A DNA stretch of 64,000 nucleotides from Musa acuminata AAA Group. Its lineage: Eukaryota; Streptophyta; Magnoliopsida; Zingiberales; Musaceae. The notes under the pieces are model-generated. The model saw only the letters and a list, made by a program, of their open reading frames with translations, made no database searches and was not told the origin of the DNA. Positions 56,474 to 64,000 of the stretch are shown here, in pieces. The stretch spans positions 37,236,501-37,300,500 of the forward strand of contig NC_088344.1 of the NCBI RefSeq assembly GCF_036884655.1. The letters are read 5' to 3'. How positions within the stretch are numbered: the first letter of the stretch is position 1; every line of letters starts with the position of its first letter. A program made the translations under genes and the position numbers.

Positions 56474-59400
56474 TCAAGCACCAACATTTTTACTACTTGG
56501 TGTTGAAGCTTTAGACTTTTCCATCTCTCTCTCCTTCTCAGCTTTCTTCTTCTCAAGCTCAGCTTGCTTGCAATTCTCCTGATGTGCCCGTCGGAACATC
56601 AAGACAAAGTTCAAAAGTGTAGAGATGACTGCATTAATAATCATCTGAATATCACTTTAACTTGGAAAGGAAAGGCACATAAAGAACTTGAGTAATAAGT
56701 GGATATATTTGTTTGCAAACACAATGCAAATTGTGAAATGGCACAAATATATTAAGATTGAGTAGAGCTGATCGCAAAAGAGCCAACTTAGCTAGGCACA
56801 CACCATCATTATGGAAAGAAAAGAATCAAGCATGCCAAATTATAATCAACATAAGATTCTTGTCACATTGTATATTTCTTATTAATGTCATTTCCCATGA
56901 AATGGAAGTCCAAGGATATTCTCACTACCTCAAACTCATGTTTGGCTGCTATGTCAGAACAGCTTATACATAATATTTCACTGATATATCACAAACTTCT
57001 TTAATAACTTAGCCTTGTTATAACTTTACTCTTGTTTTATTCTTGGTGAAAGTGTAGAGTTTTAAGGAATTTGATACATACACTTAGTTCTCACATGACT
57101 ATTTTTTATTATGAGACAGTCAGATCTAAGAAACCATGTTATATAACAACAAACCTGTGAAGTTCCAACTCTTTGGGGTCAACTACATGGATTTTTAACC
57201 GTCATTTACATCTTTAAAGGGTTGTGTCTTTAGTTTTTAGAGTCTTTAAATTTTATTTGTAGTTACTTTTTTAAGGTTTCTCTGTCTTCTCATAACACTA
57301 ATAGTCAAGGAACCATTTTACACCTTTCTGAAAACAAAAACCCTTGATATACCTTCCTAAATTTCCAAAGATCTGGGAAATTCCTAGAAAAAGTAGAAAT
57401 GCCAAAATTTTTTTGGGAGGATCAATTTTCATCCCAAAAGGCATTGATAAGCAATGAGGCAGTAATGAAAACTTAAGCGAATACCAATGAAAACACAACT
57501 TTGACGAATGAACCAATGAAAAGACAACTCTTAAATTCAATTCCGCACAGAAAAAAAAGGCATCACCGGTCACCGCTAGACTGTCAGACAACACATAAAA
57601 GTTAAAAATAATTGGTAAATCAACAATATATTCAAGGAATATTGATGGCCTTTAGCTATTACAATTATCATGATGTTGGAGATGCAATCCCACAATTTCC
57701 CTAAACATACCAGCACAAATGTAGACGAGGATAAACCTACTATTTTAGAGATTTAACATGCATCAGAAGAAGGTATTATGAACATAGATCATGCAAATAG
57801 GTTTCGATGCTTTAAAAAGAAAGATTGGAGCCTTTTATATAATGGAACTTATTCAGTAAGAAGCTAGAAGACCTTGTTCAAAAGGGCAACGTGCAGGATC
57901 TTCACCAAAATATATGGCAAGGGCATCAGCATTTTTACCCTGTCAACACTCAAATATGTAAGATACATGACATGGTACACATTGAAGATCAGTCATATAT
58001 GTTGTTAGCGACTAGCTGGCAACCCACCACTTCTTTATAGAGTGTCGTTAGTGATTGCACATCAGCTCCAGCGACAACAACAAACTCCTTCAAGGTCTAC
58101 TCAATCAAAAGGGCAACGAGTTACAACAAAATTTGACAAACATGAAAATCCGGTCCAATCAGGAAAAGACATGGGAAATAAGCAACCAACCTTCATAAAT
58201 CAGACTCAAATTTAATAATGACTAATCACTATTGTCATCATGTATATAAAGCATACAGTTTAGCTGGATATATATAAAAGCAAAATAAAGTTAGCTGTTT
58301 GATAAGCTAAAACGTGAGCAATGAATGATTTTTGACATGTGTTGCTTGAGTGATAAATGCAACAATGGATATGAAATAAGGTACCATTAAGCACTACTTA
58401 AAGAGAAATGCTAATTGGTCAAATTAAAGCCAAAAACAATAAATTTGATTCCAACTAGTAGGCTACTAGGGCAATTCTCAGCATTCTGTCTCTATCAAGT
58501 GCTATAACATTTAAGCAAAACAACAGAACATTGCATTATAGCTCTATCAAGGGCCACAACCTTCCTTCAAAAATATATATCTTTGTGAATAATAGAGAAG
58601 TCTTCTGTTCTTCACCTCCTAGGCGTCTCTAACATGAATTGCCATACAGTAGCCTTGCTGTAAGTATGGGTGCAGAGCTTTTTAACCATAGCAGTTATCT
58701 CATTCTTCAATAAGGCTCACTGTCAGAAATCACATTCTCCTCGCACTTGGGAGCTCATGTTCCCATGTTTTATTTCATTCCCAGTGAGAGTTCTTTTCAC
58801 CATTCCCTTGGAATATCAATTCACTATTTGTCACCTAGGGGTATCTAGCCTTGCAAGATGGCCCACCGCAAGTCTCAACAGATTCCATGTGCCCCATGCT
58901 AATCTGATCAGATCTAGCCATTAATGTTGGCCTAGTTGATATTTTTTTTATTTTCTGTTCAATGTTGTATATATGGTCTCCCAGTTATGCCTTGGCATGC
59001 TGTTGGTAAACTGGCACATGCCAAGTGTTAGACAGCATTGCACCAGGCAAGGGTGACATGGCCCCTGCACGAGACTAAACCATTTGAAGTATCACCATTT
59101 AAAGTACAATTCAACATTCTTAGTGGCATACTAGATTACCAGTTCCATAAATCTAATGCAAATACTAAAGCACCTCTCGAGGACAAAATTTAGTAACCAT
59201 TTGACTTAGTACATAGTAGCTATAGATCAGCCTAATAGGCTTGGCAGCCTTGGTGTGAGGCCAAAAATAAACATGTAGAATTCATTATTGGCTACTAATC
59301 CCACTAATTCTCACACGAAATAAAACAGAAATCTGTTTCATAGCTGGAGGCACAAGATACAACCTTCACAGAACACATTAAAGGTGCAAAAGAAGACAAC

Positions 59401-62400
59401 ATATAACTAGTGAAACTTTACAGATATAAATGACTTTCCAGATTTAAAATAGTTCCGCCTAAACTCCACAAATCAATCAAAGAAGCAATATTTACCAAAC
59501 TGAAATACTCAACTTTCTACTTCATTTTATTTAAGATCACTAACTTAAGACAAGATTGGACCACATATCTCCCAAGTATTCCAGACCAGTTGCATGGATC
59601 CTGTTTGACCATCAAGCTTATATATGGCCACATGATTTCATGTCTCATTATCTTTTCCTATCTATACTACCAAGATACTTAACATCCTTGTGACTGTTGC
59701 AACTTCCAACTCTCTCACTCCATCTTAGTTGTCCAAAGACATGGTCTCAAACAAGCATACCAGAGCAATTTTAATAATTTCCAACCATTTTGTCCTCAAT
59801 CGCTACTCAGCTGGCACTGATTCCATTCATATACTTGTATCCGACTCCCCAACATGCATTTATAAATGAATTCTTCAAATCGGAGAAAAGAACCAATTAC
59901 TAATGAAAAACTTTGCATTCTAAACATGAGCAGCAAAGTAACATTAGAACTTGGCTCTGACCATCAATAGTCAATCCTCCATTTGATAGCATAACAAATT
60001 TTTACTTCTCCAATGTATCATATTACACAAAATATTTTCCTTCTCATGATGGACTATTCTTCCTGATATGCCAGTTCATCTGTTGCACCGATCAACAGAA
60101 AATTTGACTGCAGATCTGCATACACATCTAACAGAAAATCAATATGCCCAACATGCTCAAATAAATGGAAATATTATTCAGATGGCAATGACATAATGAT
60201 ATATGATAGAAATTTGTTAAGCAGAAAAGGCATGTGCACTGAGATGGTTACAAGCATTCACACATGAGTTCTGTAATTAAAAGCAGAAAATTATAGAATT
60301 ATTTCAGGGAGTAAACTTTTAAAAACGACAGTAGGTATTTGACGTTTTAAATTCTTATGAACAATTTTGCAAAATATACAACATAACTAAAAATATTAAA
60401 CGATGATGATTTGAAGGATGCCATACTTTACGGAAAATTTCAGAGACAGGGCCATCCTTTTCAGATGCATTCAGCTCCAACTCAACCTTCTCCAGACCCT
60501 TGACAATGGCTTGCATTTCTTCAGCCAAGGATTTTAATTGTATCTGTATATAGCAACTTTTGGTCAAAGGTGTTCTCTCATGCTGCAACTCACCAACAAC
60601 AACGGAAAAAGCAAAGTAGAACCTTTGATGCAGCTTCCAAGCTAGTAAGGTCCTCATAAAAATCCAGAAGATGTGGAGATCTCAAAGCAAGCACCTGATT
60701 TCATAAAAAGAAGTTTTCTGACAATCTAAAAGAATTTAAATTCACTTTGACAGGATGAAAAATATGATCACAAAATAAGGACAACAGAACCAAAGCCAAA
60801 GGTTTCTGACAGTGTTATATCATTTACTGATTTATGTTTATGTAACCTCCATTCATTTACCAGCAACCCAAGCCATGCAAAAATAAACTTGTGGTTAAGT
60901 ATTTTAAATCAATTAGTGGCCGTGATATTTTTCAATAATAGTCTTAACTACTAGTCTAGATAATGGAAAGAAACATTAGCAAGGCCTTCCATTTATGGAG
61001 ATAAACTAGCATGCATATCTATCTTAACATATTCAAAAGAAGGCATCTGTAGTATCATCGCAGAAGAAAATATTACAATATAGACATTTTCCTTAATAAT
61101 AATAAAGCAGCAAAATAAAAATTAGATATGAACGGTCAGTGGGTATCTTCAATAAAATTGAAAGCATGTCCAATCATACCAAAAGCAAGAACAATGCTAA
61201 CAAAATGAAAAATACTAAAGAAATCATATGTGCTGTACCTTGCACAAATAGTGCATAAGCGTCATTTTGTTATTAGTAGCACGAGTATCAGTAAGTTTAA
61301 GAATACTGTCCAAACGAAAGCCAATTGCTGAGCCTGCAAGTTAAACCAAAACGTTGCTTTAAATGAAGGTATATTAGAGAATGGATTTTAGTTTTTTGCT
61401 TTTTATAGTTGCACAGACTCTTAGTATCTCAAACCAACCACAAATATACAAGAAACAGATAACTTCCGATGTACATGAAAGATACCTCTTGCAGTTCCTT
61501 GATTTAAGGTATTACCAAGGAAAAGAATTTTCTTCATGATTTCTTTCAATTTGATAGAGTTGCGAATCTAACAAGCCAATTGTCATAAAGGTTAGTGCCA
61601 AAATCATATAAATCAAGAAGGAAATGCATTGAACTCCTCAAGACACACCTGTTCACAAGCAGAGTCTATGGTGTTCAGACTCTTTCTAAGATCAGAAACC
61701 TGGAAAAGGTGGGGAAATGGGATCCTTATCCATCAAGTTACTTAACAACAAAAACAAAATAGATAAAGTACAACCTGAGAGACGAACTGAATCTTGAAAG
61801 AAAAAACTCTTAATTTAGATTCCACTCGCGGAACTTTCATCAACTCCAAGAAATACTGCACCATGAAAATTTCAAAATGAATAATTTTTATGACATAATT
61901 TGCAAAGAAAGATTCAACAAGCATTGGATAAAATATTTGGATAAACAATAATACTAAAGCATTACCCTGGTCAGAATCCAGTTAATATGATGCCTCTTCT
62001 CCTAAATGCTACAGATAATCTATAATTAGCCTTAATCTAAACTGAGTTAATCAGTCATTACAAATTTGTATAATTTTGGAGACATAATAGAACATTTTTT
62101 CATAAGTTTATGTTAATCTTTAAACTAATAGAGATTAGGGAGAATATTATTTCATCCATATGATAATCAGAATTTAGTTTCTACACAGAAGATGTTTAGA
62201 ACTTTACTACATAAGTGGGACTATAGTTAACTTTGTGTGAAAATACACCAAGACCAAACTGACAGCAGCCGGGTACTTTACCTGCTCACACTTTCCAAGT
62301 TTTTCCTTGTCACCAGTATAGCCCTACCAACCAAAACGAGAAAAAAAACTAAATAAAACATAAGAACCTAAATTGAAGGAGCAAAGAAAATATCTTAAGA

Positions 62401-63322
62401 AAATTGTGAATGGAATGATTGTAACATGCACCTTGAGAAGCTCCATTTCCTCTTTGGTTGGACAAAACTTAATGAGATTTTCTACTTGGTCAACATCTAA
62501 AATGGAATCATCCAATGCTAAAGCAGCACTCTGAGGTAACAGCTATAACATTAGTGTCACTTCCAAATCAATACAAATATTTGTGCCTAGCTTGTTGACG
62601 GAAATCATGATAAAAGACAATAACTCAGTTTTTTATGCAAGCTTGTAAGAATGGATGATGTATGCCAGCATAAATAGCGCATGTATTTAGCTACTGAGTA
62701 GCATTTTTTACAAAAAAATGCATTAATATGAGCTCGAATCTGTACTGAAGAACATTTCTCTGCTTGCAATTTGCAACAAATTCATTATGTAAGAAATACT
62801 TGCTGTTGAACATTTATTACTGCACGGAATAAATTACTTTTTATCGGGAGATGGTAACAGATTTCAGTACCTACTGAAACAAAAAAGTAAAATTTGACCT
62901 ATAAAATCCTCTGCAACCTTCTTTCTTTATCCCCTAAGACTAAAAGGTAGAACAAACTTCCGTTAAATACTAATCGCATAAAGCCCATATATTAATGTTA
63001 TATCAAAGATAAAGTACCAAAGTACATTTCATGCTTAGTGTGGTCAACAATTAATACATACAGACCCAGTGTAACCTTGAGTTAAGCTCTTGTCCAAAAT
63101 GCATAATCAGATGTCTTGTGGTTAGAAGTAATGGATGGAAAATAATCAAGAGCAAGAGTGGTGCATCATGAAATTTGTATCAACAATATATTAAAAGAGA
63201 AAAAAAGGCAAAATAAATAAACATAACATAAGACTCCACCTTTAACGTACCATCAAATCAGGAAGTGGCATCTTGACCTTTGTCAGCATGATTTCAGTAT
63301 TGTTGGCGCGCCTTAATTCAAT
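56474..63322 (-). CDS. Class II formin, C-terminal FH2 region (5' part beyond right edge)
   Basis: Twelve minus-strand exons were read: 63322-63251, 62530-62432, 62323-62282, 61855-61775, 61699-61649, 61567-61486, 61333-61239, 60694-60623, 60543-60427, 58096-58028, 57939-57873, 56628-56474. All junctions are GT-AG and in frame, giving 333 residues and a TGA at 56476-56474. The sequence is the FH2 domain: RRANNTEIMLTKVKMPLPDL, DQVENLIKFCPTKEEMELLK, YFLELMKVPRVESKLRVF, the hallmark GNTLNQGTARGSAIGFRLDS, then KLTDTRATNNKMTLMHYLC, ending with a charged tail KQAELEKKKAEKEREMEK. FH2 dimers nucleate and cap growing actin filaments. Wording matches plant class II formins (AtFH14 and rice FH5/RMD group), which usually carry a PTEN-like N-terminus and a Pro-rich FH1; those parts would lie to the right. 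The 2.3-kb intron at 60426-58097 is the largest seen. Coding sequence is much AT-richer than GH3 or DUF620. Confidence 0.93.
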
Positions 63323-63637
63323 CTATAAACAAAGTCGATACAAATAGCTCATTAATTAAAAGATAAACAGCAGAAGAAATGTATGCGAGTGGCCTGAAAT
63401 CACTGAACAAGCTCTCAATTTGTACTGTAATCAAGTCCAGAACATCAATAGGCCTAAGATAATGGCAAGGTCTAATTTTAGTTAGTTATGTTAAGCCAAG
63501 TTTTGACAAACAGAGAGGACTGATACGTATCACCCAATAAATACCACACATGGCCCATTGTCCAATTTTGGACCGTCCACATGTGATACAGGGTGTACTG
63601 CATGGTTTTCCTTTTATCCCAAAAGAGACCCCTGATG

Positions 63638-63686
<49 letters not shown>

Positions 63687-64000
63687 TCCACATGTGATTC
63701 TCCTCGTGTGCCTGCTGTTGCGCAACTTGCATTCATATGCTGAGATAATCCCAAACAATGCCTAACACACTTGCTGACAAGCTAAGCCCCTATCATGTGC
63801 CAGATATATATGCATGAATCATTTAAAGAACTCAGGAAAAGTATCACATTGAATACTTATCCTTATATCAGATCCATCTCCATGGAAGAATAGTGCTGCA
63901 TATTTTCACCAAGAAACTGCCATCATATCCATAATTTATTAATAAAAGTGAGAATGTAGTATAAGAAAGAAATATTTTACTTAACACAAAGATTTAGAAC
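63323..64000 (-). other. Formin intron sequence with (CT)n tract
   Basis: No further exon was found between 63323 and the window edge; the acceptor of the 63322 exon is AG at 63324-63323 on the minus strand. A CT run occupies 63639-63683. Confidence 0.6.

Noticed and set aside
1..64000. A biosynthetic gene cluster (GH3, P450, GMPPA-like, DUF620)
   Set aside because: The genes belong to unrelated pathways, are widely spaced and mixed in orientation, and only one tailoring-type enzyme (the P450) is present.

Overview
This is a nuclear genomic window from a plant, almost certainly a commelinid monocot. My best guess is Zingiberales (banana family), but that is inference. Supporting signs are spliced genes with GT-AG introns, a mixture of very GC-rich low-intron genes (GH3, DUF620, the 528-aa gene) and AT-richer multi-exon genes (ARGONAUTE7, formin, GMPPA-like), plant-only families (GH3, CYP81, CLE, WPP, AGO7), many (CT/GA)n and (TA)n microsatellites, and Ty1/copia and Ty3/gypsy remnants. 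No prokaryotic features, CRISPR arrays or convincing tRNA genes were seen.

Layout: 1-3719 (+) last two exons of a SWIB-domain protein; 8751-10741 (-) DUF620 protein, three exons; 10.9-20.6 kb transposon-rich block (small LTR element, gypsy-type LTR, decayed copia pol, microsatellites); 20644-22632 (-) GH3 auxin-amido synthetase, three exons, with a recognisable promoter; 27355-34135 (-) complete 15-exon GMPPA/KONJAC-type protein; 34789-36375 (+) intronless plant protein of unknown function, divergent from it; 36687-37330 putative gypsy LTR; 39068-39346 (-) CLE signalling peptide; 40294-42866 (+) CYP81-type cytochrome P450; about 42.97-43.51 kb an AT-rich tandem array; 43836-44263 (+) WPP-domain gene broken by a frameshift; 45874-46674 an 801-bp Mutator-like element with a perfect 9-bp target duplication; 48039-51829 (+) complete ARGONAUTE7; 56474-63322 (-) C-terminal FH2 part of a class II formin whose 5' end lies beyond the right edge.

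The genes do not form a cluster or a shared pathway. Several touch development and signalling: auxin conjugation (GH3), the miR390-TAS3-ARF small RNA pathway (AGO7), a CLE peptide, GDP-mannose supply (GMPPA-like) and actin nucleation (formin). This looks like ordinary gene order, not a system. The most worthwhile items are the CLE peptide with Ala-Ser at its normally Gly-Pro turn, the Mutator-like hairpin element, the frameshifted WPP gene, the small LTR element with an internal duplication, two tandem (NAGNAG) splice acceptors, and a possible alternative last exon in the formin gene. I found no convincing new multi-gene system.
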